Source: Henckelia pumila (lineage: Eukaryota; Streptophyta; Magnoliopsida; Lamiales; Gesneriaceae). Taken from it: a DNA stretch of 64,000 bases. Where the stretch lies: NCBI RefSeq assembly GCF_033568475.1, contig NC_133123.1:18152622-18216621 (forward strand). The letters are read 5' to 3'. Below, one piece after another: positions 22,991 through 36,690 of this stretch (its first letter is position 1; each line of letters begins with the position of its first letter). Position numbers and translations under genes: made by a program. Below the pieces are notes generated by a model. It did not search any database. It was not told the DNA's origin and was given only the letters and a program-made list of their open reading frames with translations.

Positions 22991-24064
22991 GGGCAACTAC
23001 AATCGGTCTCTATTTTGGAGAATTTCTCCAAAATGGAGGATGACTTGAGCTCCAATCGTGCTCTATAGTTATCTTTCATTTTGGAGGATGCTACATTTAC
23101 GAAAATGTCATTTTTCAAAATTATTAATTAGACCTTTTAAAATAAAATTTAATTTTTTGATCCTTGTTTCAAATTATTTTTTATTATTTTCAGTCATTAT
23201 ATTAAATTTTAGTAGGTTATTTGGTGTGTTCTTTAAACTTTTATGCGTCGTTTATGTTTATGTTAATTTATATTTTATGTTTGTATGATTAATGTTTTGT
23301 GTTGTTTGCAATGTAATTGTTTTGAAGTGTTTGCAATTTAATGACAAAATAAATATATATTTTTTTAAAAAAAATCGAGTCGAGTAAATTTTAATTTTTT
23401 ATATGTTTAATTATATAATACATAATTATTAATATATTTCACGATTTTTAGTTGAATCTTATCGAATTAATTTAGTTGAAAGATATATTATGTAATTATT
23501 AAATTATATATATGTGTGTTGTAAAAGAAAAAAATTGAAAAATTGAGTATTTGTTAATATTTAGAGGATATGAGTTGGAGAAGTTTTTTGAAAATAGAGA
23601 TGTCGGATCTCTATTTTAGAGGTAGATGATAAAAAATAAAGGATGTGGGTTACCTTTTTATTAATGTAAATTACATATTTTTATTTTTTTAAAAATGTCC
23701 TATTTCGAATATTGTGTATAGTAGTACTATATACGTGAATAAGTTGATTTTGTAGGTGTTTTCTCTCTCTGTTATTACTCTTCGATTGTAATGTGTAAAT
23801 TAAATATCGGAATTATCGATGTTTTGCAAACAAAGCTAGTTAGATAAATGGTATTGGACAACAGATTTACTTGAAAAAAATGTTAGTAGAAAATATCAAT
23901 TTTTGATCATCAGTCAAACTCTCATTTACTGTACAAACTCAAACTCAAACTCATACATCCTTTGAGATTCATATGAGATGTTTTTACTTCGATAGTTAGT
24001 TGGGGTCTGGTTATAAATAATTGAGGGGAAAAAAGTTTACATTTGGAGTTATAGCATATAAATA
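22991..24064. other. AT-rich DNA, possibly a second MITE of the same type
   Basis: It begins with GGGCAACTACAATCGG and TTTTGGAGAATTTCTCCAAAA. A related block CGGATCTCTATTTTAGAG lies near 23600 and could be the worn far end. No coding sequence is seen. Confidence 0.3.
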
Positions 24065-24575
24065 TCTTACCATCTAATAAAGCATCGACCCCTTATAGTA
24101 ACTGATTTGGTAATTTATGTGTGTAGACTAAAATACCTTTCAATTTTAATTATTGATAAAAAATAATTGAATGACGATATAGTAATTTACATGACCCATT
24201 TTAAATCCAAATTCTCATCCCAAGCTCATGTTCTTTCCACTTTTCTCACTACCCTTTATTTTCTATACATTATATTTCACACACAACGAGTGTGCGTGTG
24301 TAGCTAATATCTTACTATGGCTCCACTCCTTGGTCATAAATGTGTGTTGACATAAATACCCTTGATATTAACTTATTTGGTATTTAAATATTAATATTTT
24401 ATTTTACTCTTCTTAAAAACTAACATGACTGTTTTTTAATATCCAACACACGTTCAAATATGTCACAAACCACAAACTCACATATTTTTCAACATGTTAA
24501 AATTTTTTAAATTGTATACATTTTTAACCAAAAAAAAAAAATTACACACATGCGATACGTGTGCTACAATGACTA
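24065..24575. mobile_element. Two tandem Helitron-like non-autonomous copies
   Basis: Copy one (24065-24306) begins TCTTACCATC and ends near GTGTGCGTGTGTAGCTA. Copy two (24310-24575) begins TCTTACTATGG and ends near CACATGCGATACGTGTGCTA, then CAATGACTA. Both start with TC, share internal blocks (ACCCCTT/CTCCTTGG, then TTGGTA) and end in a short CACAC/GTGTG hairpin followed by CTA, as Helitrons do. No TIRs or target duplication. The assignment rests on end structure only. Confidence 0.4.
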
Positions 24576-26709
<2,134 letters not shown>

Positions 26710-26986
26710 TTTCTCTTACTATATTTTCTTATAAATATATAGTTTGTTTATTTTTTACATGGATTAAAAATGTAATTGAGATTTCAAATATATATATAAT
26801 TGAAACATAAAATTTTACATTCAATAGTTAAGGGTTATTTAATTTTTAAAAGACAATAAGAAATATTTCAAAATATAAAATCTTGATCATATATTTGGAA
26901 CAATCGAAAAGAAAATAAGAAAATACAACTGATAGAACCGAAAAAAGAAAATGCAGCTTAATACTCAATTTTAATTTATGAATGAG

Positions 26987-27196
26987 GCCCCAATGGCTAA
27001 GGGTGAGAGGGTTCGATTTCCGTTGATTGCAGGTAGTTTTTCTAATTTATTTAGGTAGATTTAAGTAGTTTTTTTGTTCGAAATAAGCAAGTCTTGGGTC
27101 AATGCTCAAGTTTCGTCGGTTGTGTGGGCAGTTTCATTACATTGTTATAATTGATTATTTATAATCTTGTACTTGTACTTAAAAAAAAAAAAAAAT
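26987..27196 (+). mobile_element. tRNA-derived SINE
   Basis: About 210 bp beginning GCCCCAATGGCTAAGGGTG. A polymerase III B box (GGTTCGATTTCC, about 27010-27021) lies near the 5' end, and it ends in a T-rich stretch and a 15-A tail. An 8-bp duplication TGAATGAG flanks it (26979-26986 and 27197-27204). All the hallmarks of a plant SINE are visible. Confidence 0.85.
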
Positions 27197-27204
27197 TGAA
27201 TGAG

Positions 27205-27911
27205 ACTCTTTGAATCACACCATTTCTTATCAGAGGAAGCCCGTGATTTAGCCAAGTGGGCACTGATACTAAATTGGATCGGGGTTAAGTAGATCCAAAC
27301 ATTATTTTACTTTTGTTGGGCTTTTGTGCTGACTCTATTTTCTGAATATAAAATTATACAGCCAGATTATCGCTGTATTTTTCGAATTAAAGTACAAATA
27401 CACCAAATTTGAATTTTTTTTTTGAATCAACCAAATTTGAAATTTGATACATCATAAAATTTAATAGAGTAACACGAAGTATTAATAAATTTATAAATTG
27501 GTATACAAATAATTGTAATAGTTTAATTGGTAGATGATTCAACTAAAAAATCAGTTTCACTATCAAATCTAAATTGTTATTAAATAAAATTATTTTTTAT
27601 TAAAATAAATTAGGTTCACATTTTTATTTTCAAGATTATTTTAGTAATTAATTAATTTTTTTTGAAAAAATAATATTTTATTTAAAAAGTATGTTATTAA
27701 TAAATATATCATAACTTTCGTATTAAAATGTGTATCTATTTTAATTTAACAATAATATTAGACTTAAAAACAATTCAAGTAAAGGGTAAAATTAACATTA
27801 TAACTTGATCATTGACTAATTAAATCATTTTCAATATTTCATGAACCAATTTGACATTTTATCAATAGTTCTGTACAAAAATGAATTATACCCTTATAAT
27901 TATTACTTGGC

Positions 27912-27948
<37 letters not shown>

Positions 27949-28313
27949 ATATATAAATTATATATACACACTTAGATATAATATATTTTAATCATATTTA
28001 TAAATATATTATGAAACATATTATTTTTATTTATGAGTATTAAAATATTATAGTTATAATATACATTTTTTTAAAATCGATATACATTATTAATGACTCA
28101 AAAAAAATATAAATTATTAAAATCATTAACTCAATAAATAAACCACATATACAATTGAAGTATAATAAAACAAATATGTCACTGAAACCTTGAGATATTT
28201 TTATCACATGCACATCGAAAAAATCTCAACCCTTATCTTAGTTTCTCGAAATTTGATATTAATCTTTAAAAAATATGTAAAAGTATTCAACATAAAATTT
28301 ATAAATTAGCATA

Positions 28314-28381
<68 letters not shown>

Positions 28382-28600
28382 TAAATTTCTCTAAAAAGAA
28401 GAAGAACGATTTAAATACGTAATGAACAACAACACTCAAACACTTGAATTTCACTTTTAACAAATGATCAAGATAATTACTTTAGGAGGTTGATGTAGTA
28501 TCATATCATTCCTATAATAGATATATAAAGAAAAACTAGAAGATTCAAAATATCTATGTCAAACACAAAACTTTACTAGTCTTAATTTCCACACTTCAAG
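27205..28600. other. AT-rich intergenic DNA with microsatellites
   Basis: Holds an (AT)n tract at about 27914-27946 and an (ATA)n tract at about 28313-28373. No gene is seen. Confidence 0.5.
28313..28373. repeat. (AAT)n microsatellite
   Basis: About 20 uninterrupted trinucleotide repeats. Confidence 0.95.
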
Positions 28601-28830
28601 CATGGCACAAATCTTGCCTCTCTAGTCTACAACCCTCACACCCAACCCGAGCCTCTCTCAACGCGTGCCTAGTTCAGGATCCAAACCAATTGACCCGTTC
28701 GCTCAACTTCACCACGCCCACATCTCTTCCCTTCAAGAATCGATAATATGTCACACTCGACTCGACCTAACGAGTTTCCATCAACAGTCCTAGCTCATAC
28801 GTCACGGAACATTGCCCACTGAGGTAATAA
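28601..28830. other. Unexplained C-rich island
   Basis: About 230 bp of distinctly higher C content (CTCACACCCAACCCGAGCC, CTCGACTCGACCTAACGAG) inside very AT-rich DNA. No convincing ORF or element boundaries; it may be a fragment of an unrecognised repeat. Confidence 0.3.
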
Positions 28831-29552
28831 AGCCATGCTGGTTTTAGTATTGCATTTTTATATTCGCGTGGGTTGAATTTTTATTTATATGGAGTTATAG
28901 TGTTGTATAAAGAAAACAAGACTATTTATTTAATTTTTCTAGTAAATATATATTTCAATTTTCATCCCAACAATTAATCTCTCCCTTAATAATTGAACTT
29001 CTTTCAATCAATGACATCGAATATGTGGCTTTATCTCCGATAATAATGGTAGGACCAAGTGTTTTTCGCTTTACCAAAATTTGTAACTAGTGAATATGGT
29101 ATATTTGGTACATAACTTAAATTTTTTAAATTATACAACAGCTCAAACACCACATTAATTCAATTGCTCTATCTATCTCAAAAAATTGGATTGTACAAAA
29201 TTTTGTTAAAGCATGAGATAAATGTATGAAACACATATTAAATTTGAGATTATAAATAAGATATTTTTATTTTATATTACTTTTTTACAAAATATCTACT
29301 ATATACACAATTAAACTTTATAATTTTTATCATGTTTCATTTTAGGGGAATTAAATATACACATACACTAAAGATTAAAATTATTCTATATTCTCTTTTA
29401 TTTTTTATTTTTAGAAAAAACTTTTATGTTCACTATAAATTTGATAAAACTGCATACATTTTGATATAAAAAAAATTTCAATAAATTTATATTTTAAAAT
29501 AAATTAACTTTAATAAAAAAATTTCTTACGTACGAAGCACAATAATGGTGGG

Positions 29553-29587
<35 letters not shown>

Positions 29588-30086
29588 AAAAAACATAAGA
29601 ATAAATAATTGCGTGTTATAAAACAAAATAAAGTTAATGATTAGTTTAACGAATGATATTTTAAAATTTTGTCTTATCCATTTTGCTTTTTTTTTTGGGG
29701 TCTGATATAGTAAATTTAAATTATGTTATAATTTTAAGAGTTCGACACTATTAATGAATTTATTATAGGAACTAGGTTCCTAAAACGAACAATAGAAAGG
29801 TATTACTGTCCATTAATAATACATGATATAACTCTAAAAAAAATACATGATATAAAAAGTGGAGTGATGTACCAAACAGAGTACTGTGTAAATATAAATC
29901 CCCACATTTTATTCACATATACTTTAATTTTTTGTTAGGGCTTTGTTTTCAAATTTCTGACTTGTTTGGAAATTGCATGTACAAGTCTAAAAAGTAATTT
30001 TCTCACTATTTTCATAACAAAATTTTGAAATTTTGTGAAATTTTTTAATTCTGCCTCTAGAATCGGCTCGGCCGGGAAGTCGCTCT
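28831..30086. other. AT-rich region downstream of the minus-strand gene
   Basis: Contains an (AT)n tract at about 29555-29584. The last roughly 150 bp (TTTTGAAATTTTGTGAAATT near 30022) resemble the core of the small MITEs at 31744 and 49981. The 3' UTR of the 30087-30689 gene must lie here. Confidence 0.35.
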
Positions 30087-30689
30087 CTACGGGTTGCCGC
30101 GCTTCACGAATGCGGAGGTTTTCCTTTCTTGCTCTCTCTCGAATTTGTCTCTGACGATGAACATGTTCTCATTCAAGGATCTGGGCACGTCCGCTGTGAT
30201 GACACTGTTTTCCGAATAGGCTTTTTGTGTCTTGGATTTCTGGAACTCGAATTTCGGTTCCATTTTTGCTGTTGTTCTCTGCGTTGTTGCTTTTGAATTG
30301 GAAGCAGCATTAGCTCTGGCCTCCAGCTCCTCCAGCGTGTGAAAGGAAAAGCTCTTGCGTCGGAGCGGCTTCGCCTTTGGCACAGAGAGAGGGGTTTCCT
30401 GTATCTTCTGCGGCCGCGGTGGTGGCGGCAGTGTGGCGTTGAGTTTAGGCTTCAGGTCTTCCAACACCTTGCTGACTTCGTCCCACGTGCGGGGGGCCTC
30501 TTCGATGGCGTTGAGCTTCTCGAGAATGGGAGCCGGCACGTGCGACGGCTTCTTCTCGTTGTCTGTCTCGGGAGCATTGAGCCACGGCTCCTCGATAGCA
30601 TAGACGTCGAAGACGGAGAAGCTTGCGGGCGGCGGACGGTAGGGACCGACGACGGTGTCGTCGATCCTCTTGGATGAAGTGCACCCCAT
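30087..30689 (-). CDS. Small MGC-starting plant protein, probably lipid-anchored
   Basis: A single-exon ORF of 200 codons starting MGCTSSKRID and ending FVKRGNP. Gly2 and Cys3 with Ser6 fit N-myristoylation plus palmitoylation, so plasma-membrane attachment is inferred. The body has an acidic segment (AIEEPWL, about 31-37), a helical stretch with TWDEVSKVLEDLKPKL (about 68-83), a proline-rich linker, a basic RRKSFSFHTLEELEARANA motif (about 109-127) and a charged C-terminus. Its GC content is clearly above the surroundings. A minus-strand ATATATC lies about 50 bp upstream. I do not recognise the function; similar MGC-SKR proteins in plants are uncharacterised as far as I recall. Confidence 0.85.
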   Translation of the reverse strand: MGCTSSKRIDDTVVGPYRPPPASFSVFDVYAIEEPWLNAPETDNEKKPSHVPAPILEKLNAIEEAPRTWDEVSKVLEDLKPKLNATLPPPPRPQKIQETPLSVPKAKPLRRKSFSFHTLEELEARANAASNSKATTQRTTAKMEPKFEFQKSKTQKAYSENSVITADVPRSLNENMFIVRDKFEREQERKTSAFVKRGNP

Positions 30690-31660
30690 GCTAGCTAGCA
30701 GAAACTAAGTAGATTCTGTTTTGTGCATGGAGATATATTATTGTAATAATAATTAGAGAAGAGAAGATATTGTGTTGGTTTGATGGGGTTGGGTTATCTT
30801 GTTTGTTATTGGTTGGGATTTTGCATCTTGTAATATTTCTGGCTTTAAATTTTTTGTGGTGGTGTATTTTGTATTTGAAATGATACCATTAATAATTAGG
30901 AGAAAATTATAAGAAAGTCAATTCTATTTGTTTGTTTGGACATTCCACTGAGAATGACAAATTATTATAGATTATTGACAATTGACAAAGGTGAGAATTG
31001 AAAATAAAATTAGAAAAGTCATATGTTTCACATGAAATTTCTGAACTCTAAACAAGAATCTGACATAAAATTCATCTATATTAATAAATTCATATATATT
31101 AATATATGTGATAATCTATCATTTACACTAGAACCTGATGATGAACAGCATTTTATCCGGTATAAATATAAATATAATTAGAGGGAAAATTCCTTTTTCT
31201 CGATCTCTCTTTTTGATACTTTGTGACTTTCTGTTATTTTTTAGACGTATTATATATTCATATATTTTTATTTTATTTGACAATTTTGGTAATTTATTTT
31301 ACAATATTTTGCATGAAAATATTTATATGAGACTTGAAATATCAACATCAGGACTAAATTGCATCAGGACTAAATTGCAAAAAAACAAACAAATTAAACT
31401 AACAGATTATAAAGATGAAAAATGTTAGATGTACATTTTGTGATGTAGTTACATCAACTTATATTATCTATGATTAAATACACAACTACTCATGATAATA
31501 AATAAATATTTCGATAATCAAGAAAAATTTTGTAATTAACAAAAAAAAATAAAAATAAATCAACTTGTACACTAAAGTGTACATTTAAAAGAGACGGGAG
31601 ATAGGTAACATGTACATTACCTGTCGTTACACATAAGCAGGCCGAATAAATTGGAGCAAA
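30690..31660. other. AT-rich intergenic DNA upstream of the minus-strand gene
   Basis: Holds the presumed promoter of the 30087-30689 gene. The ORF at 31138-31428 is AT-rich and has no recognisable domain. Confidence 0.35.
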
Positions 31661-32035
31661 ACTTATCCATATTTTCTATCGACTCTTTATAGGTTTTAGA
31701 TATTATTTGTGGTTGCTACTCATGTCTCGAAAGTTTATTAATATAGTATTTGACAGAATTTTTGGAAATCATTTTTCATATCTTTTTTTATAAAATTTCA
31801 AAATTATGATAAGGAAAAGCTGAAAAATGATTTATAAAAACTCTCTCAAATACTACAGCATTTATCTCGTTCGGCAAATAAAGAAGCACATTTTTTAGCC
31901 CATAAAGCTCTAGAAGATAAGATGTTAATTTTAATGGATCGATTTCATTTTTTTTGGGTAATATCGTGAATAGGATATGGTTTAAGTTTAATAGAATCTT
32001 TTATTTAATAATAATTTTTTTTTTTTATAAAAAAA
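31661..32035 (+). pseudogene. LINE 3' end fragment (RNase H tail)
   Basis: Frame fragments read SRSANKEAHFLAHKALE, the usual end of the RNase H domain of plant LINEs, followed by a short tail and an A/T-rich stretch. A small MITE at 31744-31855 separates it from the upstream part. Only the last part of the domain is present. Confidence 0.5.
31744..31855. mobile_element. hAT-like MITE, 112 bp
   Basis: The ends TAGTATTTGA and (inverted) TAGTATTTGAGAG form a hairpin-like element. Sequence and layout match the 124-bp copy at 49981-50104. The target duplication is not clear. Confidence 0.55.
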
Positions 32036-32152
32036 CTAGAACTTATCCATATTTAAGAGCATGGCATGAGTCCGTGACCGCATTTGAACCTTTCCTTTAA
32101 GGGAACATATGTTGGCATTTGATCATAACGCCTTTTGTGTATACATTATACT

Positions 32153-32609
32153 GGGGTGCAAATGAACCGAGCCAGTTCGTGAGTTTTACAAGTTCGTTCG
32201 ATAAATATTTGATTTATATTCGAGTTTATCGAACTCGAGCCGAATTCGAACATGTTCGAACTTTTTTCGAGCCCAGTTCGAGCCAAAATTATTCTGTTCG
32301 ATAGTTCGCGAATAGTTTGCGTACCTTAATATTTAATTAATATAATATAACTATATAATAAATATATATACATTTCGAATCTTTTCGAACATTTCGAGCT
32401 TTTCGAACTATAATATCCGAGCAATAGTTCACGAATAGGTTTGAATGATTCGAGCCGAACTCGAACTTTATTTCGAGCCGAGCTCGAGCCAAAATATTTG
32501 AAATTATCGAGTTTCGAATCGAGCTCGAACTCGAATATACTCTTATCGAGCCGAATTCGAGCCTTAAAATTTTACCATTATTCGGCTCGATTCGATTCGT
32601 TTGCACCTC
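32153..32609. mobile_element. MITE rich in TTCGA/TCGAA
   Basis: It begins GGGGTGCAAATGAACCGAG and ends with the inverted form GAGGTGCAAACGAATCGA. Its 457-bp body is full of GAGCCGAATTCGAGC-type inverted motifs. This end type (GGGTGCAAACGA) is widespread in plant genomes; superfamily not certain. Confidence 0.65.
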
Positions 32610-32900
32610 TATATGTATACTACCCCTATAGCAGACTACCAGTTTCACCAACCGTGTTTGTGCAATTGTTTTATAATTATTTTGATTTTGATTTAATAAT
32701 AGTAATATCATAATTTCAAAAATCAATTAGTAATCATACTGTAATTTGACAATTTTTTTTAAAAAAAAAACCAGAAAGAAATTATAAAAGAAAAATAAAA
32801 CGAAACAAAGACATCAAATCTGTCGTTATTATCCTCATTCTTAATAATAGTAATACTATGTGTGTGGGAATATATATATATTCTCTATCTTGATATAGTG

Positions 32901-32909
32901 GATTGTTTT
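32901..32909. repeat. 9-bp target duplication, left copy
   Basis: GATTGTTTT directly before GGGTAAATTGC. The identical 9-mer stands at 42829-42837 directly after the inverted end. Nine base pairs is typical of Mutator-like transposons. Confidence 0.8.
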
Positions 32910-33129
32910 GGGTAAATTGCTTATAAATCCCTAAACTTATAATCAACTTATTTATAAATTCCTATCTAATTAAAACTTAGTTTTCACTCTCTAGAGAGAA
33001 ACTTTTTTCACAAATCCCCAATATACCCTTATATTTAACAAAAAAAAAAAATGAGAGAATGAAAAATAAAAACAAAACTAATCCAAATAGTATATATATA
33101 AAAATTCAAATTAAAATCAAAGAACATAA

Positions 33130-35050
33130 ACCATATCATATACATGCTTATGTTGATACAGGAGCAAGTATGTGTTTAGGAAGCAAACATATACTTCCAA
33201 ATCATTATTGGAAAAAATACGATAAATGATTAAAAGTTCGAATAGGAGATGGATCAATAATCATGCTTGATACAATAGCATAAAAATTAAAAATAGAAAT
33301 TGAGGAAACAAAATTTGTAATACCCATTATATACCAAATAGAATCAGGAATGGACATTATAATATGAAATAATTTTTTAAGAGAATATCTTCCTTTTACA
33401 CAATTTTAAAATCACATAACTTTAAACAAATGATCATCAATGATTTACATTCCTAAAATGCGAACAACATTTCGTGTAGGAAATGAAGGATTTACAAAGA
33501 ATTTTCATAAACGAAATACAAATCCAATAGAACTAAAAATAGAAAATATTTTAACTATTAATCCTGAAAAAGAAATCATGAAGAAATTTCATGATATTTG
33601 TTCTGAAAATCCTCAGGACAAAATTAAGAAAAGAAAACAAGTCATTGCTTCAATAAAACTCAAAGACCCTAATATCACAATTCGTGAAGCACCAAGAAGA
33701 TGTAACATGGATGATGTAAAAATATTTGAAAAAGAGGTTCAAGAATTATTAAAACTTAAGATAATCATTCTTAGTAAGAGTCCACACTCTTCACCAGTCT
33801 TTTATGTCAGTAAGAAAGATACTGATAAGAAAAAAATGATAATTGATTATCGAAAAATAAATAAAGCAACAATTATGGACGGATATTATATCCCAAATAA
33901 GAATGATTTACTATCTTATATAGGAGAAATGAAATATTTTTCCAGTCTAAATTGAAAATCAGGATTCTGGAAAATTCAGCTAGAACCACAAACACAATTA
34001 CTTACAGCATTCAGTTGTCCAAAAGGACACTATCAATAGACTGTATTATCTTTCGGACTCAAACAAGCACCAGGTATCTTTCAAAGATATATGGATGAAT
34101 CTTTTAAATCATATGTAGATTTTTGTTGTGTTTATATAGATGACATATTAATTTATTCAAAAACACTAGATCAACATTATAAAGACCTCATGACAGTATT
34201 AGATATTTGTCATAAAGATGGAATTGTACTTTCTGAAAATAAAGTACAATTGTTTAAAACAAAAATAAATTATTTAGGATTACAAATAGAAGATGGAAAA
34301 CATTGTTTACAACAACATATACTTAAAAAAATTCATGATTTTTCTAGTGAAATCAAAGATAAAGATCAATTAAGAAGATTTCTAGGATTATTAACTTATT
34401 CTGGAAATTACATTAAGAAACTTGCAGAAATCAGAAAACCTCTTCAGACAAAACTTAAACAGGACTATAAGTGGAAATGGTCTAAAGAAGATACTAATTA
34501 TATAGACACTATTAAAAAGAAAATAATTAGTAATCTTCTTGAGTTATATTTTTCTTCTAATAAAGACATAATAATAATTGAAACCGACGCTTCAGATGAA
34601 TACTGGGGAGCATTGTTAAAAGCTTATACAGGAGAAAAAAATTTAGAAGAACTTACTAAGACAGCTACCAGGAATAATGAAGAATTATGTAATTATACAT
34701 CAGGAACTTTTCAAGGTGCACAACTAAATTATCATTCAAATAAAAAAAAATTATTAGCTTTAATATTTACAATTAGAACTTATGCAATTTACCTTATCTC
34801 TAAACCATTTCTAGTAAGAACCGATAATATGAATTTAACATATTTCAAGACAAGGAAAATATCAAGAAATGCAGGGAGAAATTCAGCAAGGTTAATTAGA
34901 TGGCAATTGGAATTGAACCATTATCAGTTCGAAATCCAGCATGTCAATGGAACGGATAATTCATTACCCGACGCATTAACCAGAGAACTTCATCCAAATT
35001 ATACTATCCGTAGTAACAAAATAACAAAGGAGATCCTAAGTGATCCATAA
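33130..35050 (+). pseudogene. Pararetroviral protease-RT-RNase H (ORF V type)
   Basis: The aspartic protease segment has VDTGAS at about 33152-33170, followed by several stops up to 33435. The RT begins in the ORF at 33440-33955 and, after two further stops (about 33954 and 34038), continues in 34091-35050. [12 protein letters not shown] carries the catalytic YxDD at about 34130-34160. RNase H has IIETDASDEYWG and ends with NSLPDALTRE. Loss is by point stops and not by large deletion; several fit TGG to TGA or TAG. It starts directly next to the left inverted-repeat end. Confidence 0.9.
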
Positions 35051-35058
35051 AATGACTG

Positions 35059-35240
35059 CGAGTCATCCGAACATGCCTTAGAAAGCATGGGGAATATAAA
35101 TTGATAAAATGATATTTATATTCAGAAACATGAATTATTTTATGACTTCAAGTCATCCGAACATGCCTCAGAAAGCATGGGGAATATAAATTGATGAAAT
35201 GAAATTTATATTCAGAAACATGAATTACTCTATGAGTAAA
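35059..35240. repeat. 90-bp tandem duplication in the viral intergenic region
   Basis: Two copies of a roughly 80-90 bp block (AGTCATCCGAACATGCC at 35061 and 35151, each followed by GAAAGCATGGGGAATATAAA) between the polymerase stop and the transactivator-like ORF. An AT/GTATAT microsatellite follows at about 35356-35419. Confidence 0.9.
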
Positions 35241-35355
35241 ATAATCAATCTCATAAAAATTGGTTCAATTCTTGCAAAAGAATTCATAAATGCAATGATA
35301 CGCATAATATAACTATCCGAATTACTCACGATAAAGAGTTAAATTTCTAACCATT

Positions 35356-35418
<63 letters not shown>

Positions 35419-35419
35419 G
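35356..35419. repeat. (AT)n microsatellite in the viral copy
   Basis: Near-perfect TA repeats with two GTATA interruptions just before the start of the next viral ORF. Confidence 0.95.
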
Positions 35420-36509
35420 TTTTCTTGTGCAAGATGAACAAACTAAATCAATTAGAGGAAATATTGATTGACATACAGGAAGAAATTCAAATTCTTCAAC
35501 AAAAAGAAAAGAATATAATCGGAAAAATTCAGAGGATAAAAGAGAAGATGACAACCTCGTCATCATCATCCTCACCAAGAACACCAAAAAAGATAGCAAC
35601 TCCATTTGATAAAATAATGAAGATGAATGAGAAACAGTCAATGGTCACAGCCAACACTGACAACAAAGAAAAAGAGAAGAAAAAAGAATCGGTGGTCACA
35701 GCCAACACCGAGAAAAATGAAAAAGAAGAAAGGACGTTTAAAAGCGCCCTTGAAACAAGAGAAAGAAAGATGGTAAATTTGCGACCACAAAAATCAATTT
35801 TTGAAAAAACAAATTTTCCATAAAAACTCAAGACTGAATTCTTTGAAACACTAAACTATTTGAGAATAGCCAAACCATCTGCAGGATCTTGGCTACAAAC
35901 TTGTGACACACAAAGCATATCAAGAGCAAGAACACTGCAGGGTGCTCCAGCGCATGAAGTCGCAAGATTCTTTTCAAATGTATTATTAAGTGGATTAGAA
36001 GTCAGTCCCAACAATCAAGAGATAGAACTATTTCTATATCAATTGAGAAATAGTATCATCCAGTTCAAGAAAGCAGTCTTCAAAGACGATCCGGTGTTAA
36101 CATTGAGTATTCATTCAACCCTTCCAAATTGGGAAAATGACAAATTCTATCAACCGATGATATACATTCAATGTTGAAGAAATAAAGACAAGTTCTTATT
36201 TGAAGGATCAAATAAAGAGAAACCAGTGATGGATATCTCAACACTTCCTGAGATAAGAATAAAGACATTAATTGACATGATCTCAAGGACAGGAAAGATT
36301 GATGGAAATTCAAATGTTAAAATAAATTTTGCAACTAGTAAAATTTTATTAACCACTGGACACAAGGAGACAATCTGTAGTAGCCCGAACCCAGTTTTAG
36401 TGATTAACTATTATTTAATCCGATAAACATGATTAAGAAGACTTCTAATGGATTAATGGAGCCCGGGATTAGACCCAAAATGATCAGAAATGGTCCGGAG
36501 GGTCAGGAA

Positions 36510-36678
36510 GAACGGAAGCAACGTTCTAGGAAAGGATGCAACGTTCGTGCCATCAGAAATGCGTCACTGCTTACGTACTTGATGTGACATTGGCACCATC
36601 AGAAGCAACGATGGTGAACGGACGCAACGTTCGTCAGGCAGAACGGACGCAACGATGAGGAACGGACGTTTCGTTCGT
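36510..36678. repeat. Palindrome array, GAACGGACGCAACGTTCGT type
   Basis: About six units, such as GAACGGAAGCAACGTTC (36510), GAACGGACGCAACGTTCGT (36616) and GAACGGACGTTTCGTTCGT (36660), end 4 bp before TATAAATA. The unit differs from the ATCGGAAGCTCCGAT unit of the LTR at 16510 although the following LTR sequence is very similar. Confidence 0.85.
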
Positions 36679-36682
36679 GGTC

Positions 36683-36690
36683 TATAAATA
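36683..36690 (+). promoter_or_regulatory. TATA box of the solo LTR
   Basis: TATAAATA placed as in the LTR at 16510, right after the palindrome array. Confidence 0.75.

Noticed and set aside
23058-23288. ORF of 76 codons
   Set aside because: Very AT-rich hydrophobic translation with no start context, domain or flanking signals.
29941-30060. Third copy of the small hAT-like MITE
   Set aside because: Only the central AAATTTTGTGAAATT part is similar; ends are missing, so it was not called.
31138-31428. ORF of 96 codons
   Set aside because: Composition follows the AT-rich background and no family is recognised.
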